A stretch of DNA of 50,849 nt, from assembly GCA_028281525.1 (NCBI GenBank), contig JANQJR010000031.1, positions 1 to 50,849 of the forward strand, in the 5' to 3' direction. This stretch comes from Magnetovibrio sp. (GTDB lineage Bacteria > Pseudomonadota > Alphaproteobacteria > Rhodospirillales > Magnetovibrionaceae). Below, in pieces: positions 14,986 through 23,192 of the stretch. The stretch's first letter is position 1. Each line of letters starts with the position of its first letter. Under the pieces are notes generated by a model that was not told where the DNA came from, did no database searches, and worked only from the letters and a program-made list of their open reading frames with translations. The position numbers and the translations under genes were made by a program.

Positions 14986-16853
14986 CCGATCGAATAGCTG
15001 TTGGCCATGGCCGACTGGATGGTTTTGATGACCGAAAACGCATCGCGCAGATGGCTGCGTTCGAAGTTGGATAGTTCCTCCGGTTTTAAATAGTTGTCCG
15101 GCGCGTCGCCGCGGCGGATTTGTTTGACCTGATGTTCCAGCCGGGTGATGGAGATGAATTCATAGGCATCCAACAAGTCCCGCCGCCCCGACGAGCTCAG
15201 CACCTTGCTGTCAATTTGCGTGCTCAAACGTTCAAAGGTGTTCGACGCCGAAATGCGGCTTTCCAAGGCGACGATCCGTGCGATATCGACGACGGGCACC
15301 ACGCCTGAAAGCTTCATGTCGAAGGTGTCGTCATGCTCCCCGCCGCGGATCATCACGAAATTGCGGAAAAACCCGAGTGGCGGCGTATGGGTCAAGGCAT
15401 TGCCGACCATGTGTACGATGAACAAGCGGTTGAGCGGCGCTTTTTCGGCAATGATTTCGCGTAGCGGTTCCAGTAGGCTCATGTCGCCCCAAACGCCGCG
15501 CAGATCGAAAAAGATCGATGACAACATCAACGCTTTGGGTTCGGGCTCATCAATCCATTTGGAGAAGTAGTCTTTCCACACGCTCACCGGCTGACGCCAT
15601 TCGTCCGTTCGCGCCATGACGTCGCCAGGGCAATGGATATACCCGCAGGCATGGAGCCCATCGTTGACGAAGTTCGCCACAGCCTTGAAGTACTCGCCGT
15701 GCTGGTCGGGGTCATAGGAATCATCGATGATCATGCAATTGTCTTGGTCGCCGGTGCTGGTCTGTTCATGGCGCGCTTGCGATCCGGAAGCACCCCATAC
15801 GTATGGGACCGGCGGAGGGCCGAATTTTTGCTCAGCCAATTTCAACAACCGCGTGGTCGCCGCGTCCGCGATCGAAGTGACGATATGGCCCGTGGTATAG
15901 GCGTTGGCTCCGGCTTCGATCAACGTGCAGAGCAGTTGGGGAAGCCGGTCCACGACCTCGGCAATGCCTTCGAACGTGTCGCGTTTATGGATGTCTCCGA
16001 CCATATAAACGGCCGAGGTGGATTGGTGCTGAACCAAACTCGAATTGGTGATGACGCCCGCCAGATCGCCATTGTCGCGCACAATCGGCAAGTGGCGGAT
16101 GTTGTTTTGCGACATGGTCACCAACGCGTCGAACGCAAGCGCATTGGCATTCAATGTGATGGGATTCGGTGTCATGATTTTTTCGACCGGGGCATCGAAG
16201 GAAAGGGCGTCGGCCACCACACGGTCACGCAGATCGCGCTCGGTCACGATCCCCCCAAGCTCTTTATCGTCGCATACCAACAAGCTGGAAACGTTGTTTT
16301 CGCGCATCTTCTGCGCCACATCGCGCACGCTTGTGCCCATATCGATCACCACGGGTTCGCGCTGCAACAGATCTTCGATTTTGGACGTGATGAAACCCAA
16401 CTGATCGCGGTCACCGCTGACGTTGGCGTGGGTATGGGCGTCGCGCAAACGCTCCGCGCCAAGCGGCGCGAAAAAGTACGCGAACTGCTTGTAGGCGCGG
16501 CGCAAGGCTTCAAACTCATCCGCCGGCAGCATGTAAAACAGACTGTCCTCCAACGCCGTCGCGCGGTTCACGGCCTTGCGTTCCGGGTTGAGCAAGGCAT
16601 GCACGCCGAAGCATTCTCCCGCGCTGAGCCGCGCGAGCACCTGGTCGTCTTCGGGGGAACGGGTTTCAACCGCGCCGGTGCGCACGATATAGAGATATTC
16701 ACAGGGCTCGCCGGCTTCCAAAACGACCTGGCCGCGCCGCGAATAGGACGATTCGATGGTGGAGAGAACCCGGTCCCACGCTTCATCCGGCAGTAGATCG
16801 AAGGGGTGGTGTTGGGTGAGAAAGTCACGGATTTCAATGAGTTCAATATCCAT
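14982..16853 (-). CDS. Cyclic-nucleotide-binding, CBS-pair, DUF294 nucleotidyltransferase-like protein
   Basis: A 623-residue signalling protein in four parts. A cyclic-nucleotide-binding-type domain (about residues 8-130; VVLEAGEPCEYLYIVRTGAVE) is followed by a CBS pair (about 150-275; VSSLLVCDDKELGGIVTERDL and IRHLPIVRDNGDLAGVITNS). Next comes a GlnD-like nucleotidyltransferase domain (about 290-450; GASGSQARHEQTSTGDQDN) and a C-terminal DUF294-type substrate-binding domain. The G-S-x-A-R-x-E and D-x-D-like residues are kept, so the transferase may be active, though no substrate is known. The gene overlaps the DnaQ-like exonuclease by 4 bp. A homologous trio with an SSS symporter is common in proteobacteria; a role in controlling the symporter is inference. 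Confidence 0.88.
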   Translation of the reverse strand: MDIELIEIRDFLTQHHPFDLLPDEAWDRVLSTIESSYSRRGQVVLEAGEPCEYLYIVRTGAVETRSPEDDQVLARLSAGECFGVHALLNPERKAVNRATALEDSLFYMLPADEFEALRRAYKQFAYFFAPLGAERLRDAHTHANVSGDRDQLGFITSKIEDLLQREPVVIDMGTSVRDVAQKMRENNVSSLLVCDDKELGGIVTERDLRDRVVADALSFDAPVEKIMTPNPITLNANALAFDALVTMSQNNIRHLPIVRDNGDLAGVITNSSLVQHQSTSAVYMVGDIHKRDTFEGIAEVVDRLPQLLCTLIEAGANAYTTGHIVTSIADAATTRLLKLAEQKFGPPPVPYVWGASGSQARHEQTSTGDQDNCMIIDDSYDPDQHGEYFKAVANFVNDGLHACGYIHCPGDVMARTDEWRQPVSVWKDYFSKWIDEPEPKALMLSSIFFDLRGVWGDMSLLEPLREIIAEKAPLNRLFIVHMVGNALTHTPPLGFFRNFVMIRGGEHDDTFDMKLSGVVPVVDIARIVALESRISASNTFERLSTQIDSKVLSSSGRRDLLDAYEFISITRLEHQVKQIRRGDAPDNYLKPEELSNFERSHLRDAFSVIKTIQSAMANSYSIG

Positions 16854-16912
16854 TGGGGGGAGGCCTTTTTTGTTAAATCCGATATGCGTCCTACCATAGC
16901 GCAGACAAAGAG

Positions 16913-16950
16913 AAGGGCGAACCCCGATCTGTTCGGAGTTCGCCCTTTTT
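16913..16950. terminator. Bidirectional-looking terminator after the symporter gene
   Basis: AAGGGCGAAC (16913-16922) is perfectly complementary to GTTCGCCCTT (16938-16947), with T residues after the stem on the + strand and a CTTCTCTTT tract on the - strand. It is 33 bp past the symporter stop and isolates the symporter unit from the CBS/exonuclease pair. Confidence 0.85.
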
Positions 16951-16983
16951 GAGGATCTATATCAACTCAAATGGAGCTGGATA

Positions 16984-18765
16984 TCAGTGACCCGTAGCCG
17001 CACCGGCCCCACGCGGAACACGGACGTCTTCCACCAAGTGCTGAATGTGATCCGGCGGAGCCGCCGTAACCTTGGAGACAAGCCATGCCACCAAGAAGTT
17101 CAGCATGGCGCCAACGGCGCCGAAGGCTTCCGGCGAGATACCGAACAAGTGGTTGTCCGGCGTGTTCGGCAACATGTTGGTGCCCGGGATGAAGAGCCAG
17201 CCCTTGTAGGTGAAGATGTAGATCAGGGTCACGCCCAGACCGACAATCATACCCGCCACGGCGCCGGCATCGTTCATCCTCTTGTTGAAGATACCCATCA
17301 TCAACGCCGGGAAGATGGACGAAGCCGCCAGACCGAAGGCCAACGCCACGACCTGGGCCGCGAAGCCCGGTGGGTTGAGCCCGAAGTACCCCGCGATCGC
17401 AATGGCGCCTGCCATCGATATACGCGCGGCGAGCAACTCGTTCTTCTCGGAGATGTCCGGGTTGATCATACTCTTGATGATGTCATGCGACACCGCTGAC
17501 GAGATCGCCATCAACAGACCCGCAGCCGTCGACAACGCCGCCGCCAGACCACCGGCCGCCACCAGGGCGATCACCCAGTTCGGCAACTGCGCGATTTCCG
17601 GGTTGGCAAGCACCATGATGTCGCGGTCGACCTTCAACTCGGAGCCTTTGACTTCCCAGCCGTTTGCAGTGGCCTTGTTGGCAAAGGTATCCGACTTGTC
17701 GTTGTAGTACTGGATGCGGCCGTCGCCGTTCTTGTCGTCGAAGGTCAGCAGACCCGTGACTTCCCAGTTTTTGAACCACTGCGGACGGTCGTCGTACTTC
17801 AGGTTGTTGGCCTGAACGCCGACCTCACCGGTTTGAACCGTGTTGGAGAGGTTGTAGAACGCCATGGAACCGACAGCCGGCGCCGTGGTGTACAAGATGG
17901 CGATGAACACCAACGCCCAACCGGCGGACAAGCGCGCGTCACGCACCTTCGGAACCGTGAAGAAGCGTATAATCACGTGCGGCAAACCGGCGGTACCGAT
18001 CATCAGCGACAAGGTGTAAAGCATCATGTTCAAGGTGTTGGTCTTTTGGGCCGTGTATTCCTTGAACCCAAGATCGGTGAGGATCGTGTTGAGCTTGGTC
18101 AGCAGCGGCACGGTGTCTCCGCTCAATTCGGAGAACATACCGAACTGCGGCAGCGGCAAGCCGGTCAACTGCAGTGAAATGAAGATCGCCGGGATGGTAT
18201 AGGCCAGGATCAACACGCAGTATTGAGCGATCTGGGTGTAGGTGATGCCCTTCATGCCGCCCAAAACGGCGTAGAAGAACACGATCGCCATACCCGAGAA
18301 CAGGCCGGTTGCGTAATCCAGTTCCAAGAAGCGCGAAAACGCCACGCCGATGCCCTTCATCTGACCGATAACGTAGGTCAGCGAAGCAACGATCAAACAG
18401 ATCACGGCCACGGTGCGGGCGGTTTGCGAATAGAACCGGTCACCGATGAATTCCGGCACCGTAAACTTGCCGAATTTGCGCAGATACGGCGCCAGCATCA
18501 ACGCCAACAGCACGTAACCGCCGGTCCAGCCCATCAAAAAGATGGAGGCGTCGTAACCCAGGAAGGCGATCAGGCCGGCCATGGAGATAAAGGACGCAGC
18601 AGACATCCAGTCCGCGGCGGTCGCCATACCGTTGGCGACGGGGTGAATGCCGCGACCCGCGGCGTAGAACTCGCCGGTCGAACCTGCGCGAGCCCAAATG
18701 GCGATACCGATGTAGAGTGAAAACGTCAGACCCACAACGATATATGTAAGTGTTTGGAGTTCCAT
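16984..18765 (-). CDS. Sodium:solute symporter, large subunit (VC_2705/ActP-like)
   Basis: A 593-residue inner-membrane symporter of the SSS family with about 13 hydrophobic helices. GRGIHPVANGMATAADWMSAASFISMAG and LMIGTAGLPHVIIRFFTVP are typical of acetate/short carboxylate transporters of the ActP/VC_2705 group. A soluble insertion (about residues 315-390) interrupts the helices and includes DDKNGDGRIQYYND, which reads like an EF-hand-type calcium loop. The C-terminus is soluble. It pairs with the small DUF4212 protein encoded just upstream (33-bp gap). The substrate is uncertain: acetate or a related carboxylate is most likely. Confidence 0.9.
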   Translation of the reverse strand: MELQTLTYIVVGLTFSLYIGIAIWARAGSTGEFYAAGRGIHPVANGMATAADWMSAASFISMAGLIAFLGYDASIFLMGWTGGYVLLALMLAPYLRKFGKFTVPEFIGDRFYSQTARTVAVICLIVASLTYVIGQMKGIGVAFSRFLELDYATGLFSGMAIVFFYAVLGGMKGITYTQIAQYCVLILAYTIPAIFISLQLTGLPLPQFGMFSELSGDTVPLLTKLNTILTDLGFKEYTAQKTNTLNMMLYTLSLMIGTAGLPHVIIRFFTVPKVRDARLSAGWALVFIAILYTTAPAVGSMAFYNLSNTVQTGEVGVQANNLKYDDRPQWFKNWEVTGLLTFDDKNGDGRIQYYNDKSDTFANKATANGWEVKGSELKVDRDIMVLANPEIAQLPNWVIALVAAGGLAAALSTAAGLLMAISSAVSHDIIKSMINPDISEKNELLAARISMAGAIAIAGYFGLNPPGFAAQVVALAFGLAASSIFPALMMGIFNKRMNDAGAVAGMIVGLGVTLIYIFTYKGWLFIPGTNMLPNTPDNHLFGISPEAFGAVGAMLNFLVAWLVSKVTAAPPDHIQHLVEDVRVPRGAGAATGH

Positions 18766-18798
18766 AGTACTTATCTATCCCAATCCAAAATCGTTGAT

Positions 18799-19062
18799 TC
18801 AGTCTTCGTGGACGTCGAATTCACGGTCCAACTTGTTCATCCGCCACGCGTAGTAGAAGATCAGAATCAAGAAGACGTAAATCGAGCCCTGTTGAGCAAT
18901 CCAGAAACCGAGATCGGTTCCCCCGATGGAAATGCCCGACAACAACGGACGGAATAAAATACCGAGACCAAAAGGCACAATGGCCCAGATCGCCAGCAGT
19001 ACTGCGACAAGTTTCAGGTTCGCCTTCCAATAGGCGAGACCTGACGATGAATTCTCAGACAT
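18799..19062 (-). CDS. DUF4212 small subunit of the sodium:solute symporter
   Basis: An 87-residue membrane protein with two hydrophobic helices (LKLVAVLLAIWAIVPFGLGILF and FWIAQQGSIYVFLILIFYYAW), ending in a short charged tail (RMNKLDREFDVHED). This is the DUF4212 family, always encoded beside VC_2705-type symporter subunits. The ATG at 19062, with AAGAAAGGG upstream, is preferred to a GTG at 19089. The 216 bp upstream of the start are AT-rich and likely hold the promoter of this two-gene unit. Confidence 0.9.
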   Translation of the reverse strand: MSENSSSGLAYWKANLKLVAVLLAIWAIVPFGLGILFRPLLSGISIGGTDLGFWIAQQGSIYVFLILIFYYAWRMNKLDREFDVHED

Positions 19063-19278
19063 GCAGAATCCCTTTCTTTTTGTGCTCACCCGCTAACCAG
19101 AGCACTTGTTTCGGTAACCCCCTGAATGTGCCATTCCTTGTTAGGCTGACTGTGAGGATTATTCATAGTCTGAGCCATTTTGATAGAAATAATTTTATTC
19201 CACACAATTTGTAAGGTTAATGGCCAATCGCAAGGCGCTGGCCACCAGCCTGAACCCATAAAAAATAATTCATTAAAT

Positions 19279-19443
19279 TCAGAGAGTTGTCGCCAGGAAT
19301 ACCGTGATGGCGGCCAACACGGCGCCCACCGTCAATACCCCCTTCAACGGCAAGGCGCCATTGCGGTAAAGCAGCACAATCATGGTGAAAATCGCCGCAC
19401 TGGCGACTAACAAGGCGATCAAGGAATCCAGGTTCGTGCTCAT
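19279..19443 (-). CDS. Small one- or two-helix membrane protein at the end of the nor operon
   Basis: A 54-residue hydrophobic protein, MSTNLDSLIALLVASAAIFTMIVLLYRNGALP and then a second helix ending FLATTL. I do not recognise its family. It begins 10 bp after the NorF-like gene, in the same direction, and is the last gene of the nor operon, so a role in assembling or stabilising the NO reductase is possible. The ATG at 19443 was picked because the longer frame to 19506 overlaps the preceding gene. Confidence 0.65.
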   Translation of the reverse strand: MSTNLDSLIALLVASAAIFTMIVLLYRNGALPLKGVLTVGAVLAAITVFLATTL

Positions 19444-19453
19444 CGCCCCACCC

Positions 19454-19741
19454 TCACAGCACCAAAGTGAGCACATAAACGGCCAAAATGAAGCCCAACA
19501 ACGCAATTAAAAACGCTGCGAAGCCCTTGCGCCAGCCGGGTGTGCTGCGGCGCAGGTTCAGATAGAACCACAAGATCAAACCGGATTTCAGCCCGGCGAT
19601 CAGCAACAGCGCCGTCGACCAAACGGGCCCTAAGCTGATGTCCATACCGACCTTGCCCGCGCCCATGGCGCCGACGGTCAGGACCATCAACGTCAACCAC
19701 GCCAATGTCAGAGTGCGCCGGGATGGAAGTGCGGCGTGCAT
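19454..19741 (-). CDS. norF: NorF-like protein, cytochrome c oxidase subunit IV family
   Basis: A 95-residue membrane protein with three hydrophobic helices: LTLAWLTLMVLTVGAMGAG, TALLLIAGLKSGLILWFYLNL and FAAFLIALLGFILAVYVLTLVL. It matches the prokaryotic COX4-like/NorF family that sits with norE. NorE and NorF are thought to help form or tune active NO reductase, though they are not part of the purified complex. The ATG at 19741 lies 2 bp past the norE stop, so they are probably coupled; an upstream frame extension overlaps norE and is rejected. Confidence 0.82.
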   Translation of the reverse strand: MHAALPSRRTLTLAWLTLMVLTVGAMGAGKVGMDISLGPVWSTALLLIAGLKSGLILWFYLNLRRSTPGWRKGFAAFLIALLGFILAVYVLTLVL

Positions 19742-19743
19742 GG

Positions 19744-20328
19744 CTACCTCACCAAATAGATCAAGGGGAAAATCAGCACCCACACCAGATCGACCATGTG
19801 CCAAAACGCTGCACCGGTTTCCAGGTTTTCCAAGCTGTTCTTCCAGGTCACGACGCCCAGGATAATCAATCCCAAAATGACATGCAGGAAATGAAAGCCG
19901 GTGATCAGGTAATACAGGGTGAAGAAGGTGTTGGTTTCGATATCCAATCCGGCGTCAAGCTTATCGGCGTACTCGATGATCTTGACGTAAAGAAACACCG
20001 CACCCACGGCCATGGAAGCCGCCATCCAGCGGCGCGAACCGGACATTTCGCCATCCGCGCGGGCGCGCACGGCCATGGCGGCGAGAAAGCCGCTGGTCAG
20101 CAACACCATGGTGTTGAGCGCGCCCAGAAAGCGGTCGAGATGCGCCTGGGACGCATCGAAGCCCGCCGGGTCCAACAGCCGTGCCACGGCAAAGCCACCC
20201 AGCGCCGCGCCGAAGACCAGCAGTTCACTCCAGATCAGCACCCACATGATGGGATTGCCCGGAAGCGTGGACAACGGCCCCCAGCCACCGGGGGCTTGTT
20301 TCACTTGCGGCATCGATGATGCGTCCAT
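19744..20328 (-). CDS. norE: NorE, cytochrome c oxidase subunit III-like protein
   Basis: A 194-residue membrane protein with five hydrophobic helices and the subunit III hallmarks WVLIWSELLVFGA, TMVLLTSGFLAA and GFHFLHVILGLIILGVV, followed by AAFWHMVDLVWVLIFPLIYLVR. NorE is homologous to heme-copper oxidase subunit III but acts as an accessory for NO reductase. It starts 1 bp after the norD stop, so translation is likely coupled. Its position between norD and norF makes oxidase subunit III less likely, and no oxidase subunit I or II gene is in the window. Confidence 0.9.
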   Translation of the reverse strand: MDASSMPQVKQAPGGWGPLSTLPGNPIMWVLIWSELLVFGAALGGFAVARLLDPAGFDASQAHLDRFLGALNTMVLLTSGFLAAMAVRARADGEMSGSRRWMAASMAVGAVFLYVKIIEYADKLDAGLDIETNTFFTLYYLITGFHFLHVILGLIILGVVTWKNSLENLETGAAFWHMVDLVWVLIFPLIYLVR

Positions 20329-20329
20329 G

Positions 20330-22282
20330 TCAGCTCACCAGATGCCGGTAGATGTTGGGCAAAGCACCGCTGAGGCGCTCGATATGCGGAATGATGGCGC
20401 AGCCGCCGCGCCCGAACATATAAGGGAAGTAATCCCGCGCTTCCGCATCCACCGTGACGCCAAACACCGCCGCGCCGGATTTGCGCGCTTCGCGGATCGC
20501 CATGCGGCTGTCCTCGATGCCGTAACGTCCGTCGTAATGATCCAGGTCGTTGGGCTTGCCGTCGCTGATCAACAGCAGCAACCGGTGGCGGTTGGGCCGT
20601 TCATTGAGTTGCTCGGTGGCATAGCGGATCGCCGCGCCCATACGCGTGTAATACCCCGGCTTCAACGCCGCGATGCGCCGGTCCACCATCGGGGACAGGT
20701 TTTCATCGAAGCCTTTGACCCGGTTGACCTGCACCATCGTGCGTTTGCGCGACGTGAAGGTATAGATGGCGTGGTCGTCGCCGCTGGCCGCCAGACCATG
20801 GGTCAGGGTGGTCAGCGCTTCTTTTTCCACATCCAGGACGCGTCGGCCTTGCATCCACGCATCGGTGGACAACGACACATCCACCAAAATCAAAGCCGCC
20901 AAGTCACGGCTTTCGTTGCGGAACGAAGTGTAGATGCGATCGCTCCCATCCCCGCTAGCCGCCAGATCACAACGGGACCGGATCAAGGCATCGATGTCCA
21001 GTTCGCGTCCGTCGAATTCACGGGGAATGCGTTCGCGCTTGGGGCGTAGTGCCTCAAACTGACGGCGCACCTTGCGAATGCGCTTAAGGCCGGCCTCATC
21101 GGGTTTCCAGTCCTCACCCTCTTCCTCGGCCAGGCCGGGGAACACCGCGCAATGATCCTGGTGATAATCTTTGCGCCGGTAGTCCCATTCAGGATAAAGG
21201 CATTTAGCTGACAGGCGCGTGGTGTCCACCAGTTCGGACGGCAAATCCAAATCCAAGCGGATGTTTTTGGCCGTCTTTTTGTCGGTTCTGGACAAAGTGA
21301 TCCGGTCCAGGTCTTCCGCCGCACGCATCGGGTCGTCGTCTTCATCGTCGTCGGTGGGACGGTTGACGTTGACCATTTCCGCCAACGACAAAATGTGTTC
21401 AAAACGGTTGAAGGCCAACGGATCGTCGCGGTCCGCCTGATCGTTATCACGCCGTTCGGCTTCAAACTTGCGCCCGTCCCGGAAATCTTCGGTATTTTGT
21501 TCGTCGTGGTCGTCTTGATTGTCGTCATCTTCATCATCGTTTTTAGGCGCGTCGACATAGATACGCTCCACCACATCGCCCCAAAGCGGGACGTGCAGGA
21601 ACGGCCGATACCCGGCGCTCGCCTTGAGAGCCGCAATGTCGCCATGGCCTTCGTTGACAAACGCCCACATAACCTCGTTTTTCGGCTGCGCGCCCCCCAG
21701 CAGGGCCAGCACCACGTCTTCCACATCCTGCTCCTGGGCTTGCCTTTGATATCTTGGACGGACTATGCGAATACCGTCCGCCAAGCGTTTGGACATGTCA
21801 TACAGCCCCGGCAAGCGGGCAAGCGTTTCACGAGTGAAATAGGTATATGCGCGTAACGCCACCAAATCCCGTTGCAAAGGATCACCGGGCAATACGCTCG
21901 CCGGTATGGGCTGGGCCACCGCCATATAGGCGGCAAGCCAAAGATACATTTGGCGGTTGAGCACCGGGTCGTCGAACAGGTCGATGACGTTGGGCAGGAT
22001 CAGGGATTCATCGTCGCGCCTGGCGCTTTCCAGTTTCTCGCGCGCCACGCCCAGTTTCATCTTGAGGCTCAAACGGTGACCTTTTTCCTGGGCTACCGCG
22101 CCTGCGATATCCAGGGCGAAATCACCGCCGACACCGTGAAAAAAGACCGAAAGCGTGGTACGCATCTCATCCAAACGCACGGCGGCGTCGGGATAGTGGG
22201 GATAGCTGCTTTGTCCGCCGATCAAGCGGTCCCAGATCTTTCCCACCAGTTCTTCAGGCTCAAATAACAGAGCTAGGCTCAT
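20330..22282 (-). CDS. norD: NorD, von Willebrand factor A-domain protein for NO reductase activation
   Basis: A 650-residue cytoplasmic protein with a C-terminal VWA domain (about residues 460-650). The MIDAS-type DVSLSTDAW motif is clear, followed by LLLLISDGKPNDLDHYDG. A strongly acidic central region (DDEDDDNQDDHDEQN) precedes it. NorD works with the MoxR-type ATPase NorQ to insert the non-heme iron or otherwise mature NorB. It starts 12 bp after norQ. It is homologous to CbbO, but the nor context, the length and the missing link to cbbLS support NorD. Confidence 0.92.
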   Translation of the reverse strand: MSLALLFEPEELVGKIWDRLIGGQSSYPHYPDAAVRLDEMRTTLSVFFHGVGGDFALDIAGAVAQEKGHRLSLKMKLGVAREKLESARRDDESLILPNVIDLFDDPVLNRQMYLWLAAYMAVAQPIPASVLPGDPLQRDLVALRAYTYFTRETLARLPGLYDMSKRLADGIRIVRPRYQRQAQEQDVEDVVLALLGGAQPKNEVMWAFVNEGHGDIAALKASAGYRPFLHVPLWGDVVERIYVDAPKNDDEDDDNQDDHDEQNTEDFRDGRKFEAERRDNDQADRDDPLAFNRFEHILSLAEMVNVNRPTDDDEDDDPMRAAEDLDRITLSRTDKKTAKNIRLDLDLPSELVDTTRLSAKCLYPEWDYRRKDYHQDHCAVFPGLAEEEGEDWKPDEAGLKRIRKVRRQFEALRPKRERIPREFDGRELDIDALIRSRCDLAASGDGSDRIYTSFRNESRDLAALILVDVSLSTDAWMQGRRVLDVEKEALTTLTHGLAASGDDHAIYTFTSRKRTMVQVNRVKGFDENLSPMVDRRIAALKPGYYTRMGAAIRYATEQLNERPNRHRLLLLISDGKPNDLDHYDGRYGIEDSRMAIREARKSGAAVFGVTVDAEARDYFPYMFGRGGCAIIPHIERLSGALPNIYRHLVS

Positions 22283-22294
22283 GACTCACGTCCC

Positions 22295-23086
22295 TCAGCC
22301 AAACGTGGCGCGGACCACTTCTTCCAAGCCGGCCTTGACGTCGTCGTCGTCGCTCAAGGGCTCGATCAGCGCCGCACGGGTGGCATCCAGCGCCGTCATG
22401 CCGGAGCGCATCAACGTCGCGCAATAGACCAACAAGCGAGTCGATGCACCTTCTTCTAAGTCCTGGTCGGTCATGGCGCGAATGCGGCCCGCCAGATTGA
22501 CCAGGGGCGTGCAGCGTTCGGTTTCCAGACCGGACTCTTGGGAGACGATCATGATTTCCGCATCCGGGGCGGGATAGTCGAAACTGATGCCGACGAAGCG
22601 CTGGCGGGTGCTGGGTTTCAGGCTTTTGAGGATGTTCTGGTAACCGGGATTATACGACACGATCAGCATGAAATCGTCCGGCGCGGCCAGAGTTTCGCCA
22701 GTGCGCTCCAGCGGCAGAATACGCCGGTCGTCGGTCAAGGGGTGCAGCACCACGGTAACATCCTTGCGCGCCTCCACCACTTCGTCCAGATAACACACGC
22801 CGCCCGCGCGCACCGCATGGGTCAACGGCCCGTCCTCCCACGTCGTTTCACCGCCCTTGAGGAGATATCGCCCGGTCAGGTCGGCGGCGGTCAGGTCGTC
22901 GTGACAGGATACGGTGTGCAATTCCAGCCCCAGCCGTGCCGCCATGTGCGCGACAAAGCGGGTCTTGCCGCACCCGGTCGGCCCTTTCAACAAGAGAGGC
23001 AGGTTATTTTTGTGGGCGTGTTCGAACAACTCGCACTCACCCGCGACGGGCAAGTAAAAGGGGATTTCGGATCGGGAGGCTTCCAT
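22295..23086 (-). CDS. norQ: NorQ, MoxR-family AAA+ ATPase
   Basis: A 263-residue AAA+ ATPase. Walker A is GPTGCGKT (residues 35-42), Walker B is GVCYLDEVVEA, sensor 1 is in FMLIVSYNPGYQN, and the arginine-type region follows in PSTRQRFVGI. It uses ATP with NorD to activate NorB. Its family also includes CbbQ, but its neighbours are norB and norD. It begins 106 bp after norB, and this gap contains a terminator-like hairpin, so NorQ/NorD may be made in smaller amounts than NorCB. Confidence 0.93.
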   Translation of the reverse strand: MEASRSEIPFYLPVAGECELFEHAHKNNLPLLLKGPTGCGKTRFVAHMAARLGLELHTVSCHDDLTAADLTGRYLLKGGETTWEDGPLTHAVRAGGVCYLDEVVEARKDVTVVLHPLTDDRRILPLERTGETLAAPDDFMLIVSYNPGYQNILKSLKPSTRQRFVGISFDYPAPDAEIMIVSQESGLETERCTPLVNLAGRIRAMTDQDLEEGASTRLLVYCATLMRSGMTALDATRAALIEPLSDDDDVKAGLEEVVRATFG

Positions 23087-23122
23087 GACGCCAATTCTCT
23101 ATTATTGGTTCTGAGAAAGAAA

Positions 23123-23159
23123 GGGGGGCTAAATCCATCTCATGATGGATAAAGCCCCC
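23123..23159 (-). terminator. Stem-loop attenuator between norB and norQ
   Basis: The region reads GGGGGCT, AAATCCAT, a CTCATG loop, then ATGGAT and AAGCCCCC. This forms a long stem of about 14 bp with one small internal mismatch. On the - strand it is followed by a T-rich CTTTCTTTCTC tract. It looks like a rho-independent terminator with partial read-through, since norQ-norD-norE-norF lie beyond it without an obvious separate promoter. Confidence 0.75.
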
Positions 23160-23192
23160 AGTTTGTCATCAGCTTAGTCTAGTGGGATATCA

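Noticed and set aside
19169-19182. Second FNR-type site before the DUF4212/symporter genes (TTGAT-N4-ATAAT)
   Set aside because: Only the left half site is complete; the right half differs at two of five bases, so it is too weak to call.
20330-23086. norQ/norD as CbbQ/CbbO RuBisCO activase
   Set aside because: The families are homologous and RuBisCO is in the window, but these genes lie between norB and norE in operon order, 9 kb from cbbLS, and NorD is shorter than typical CbbO.
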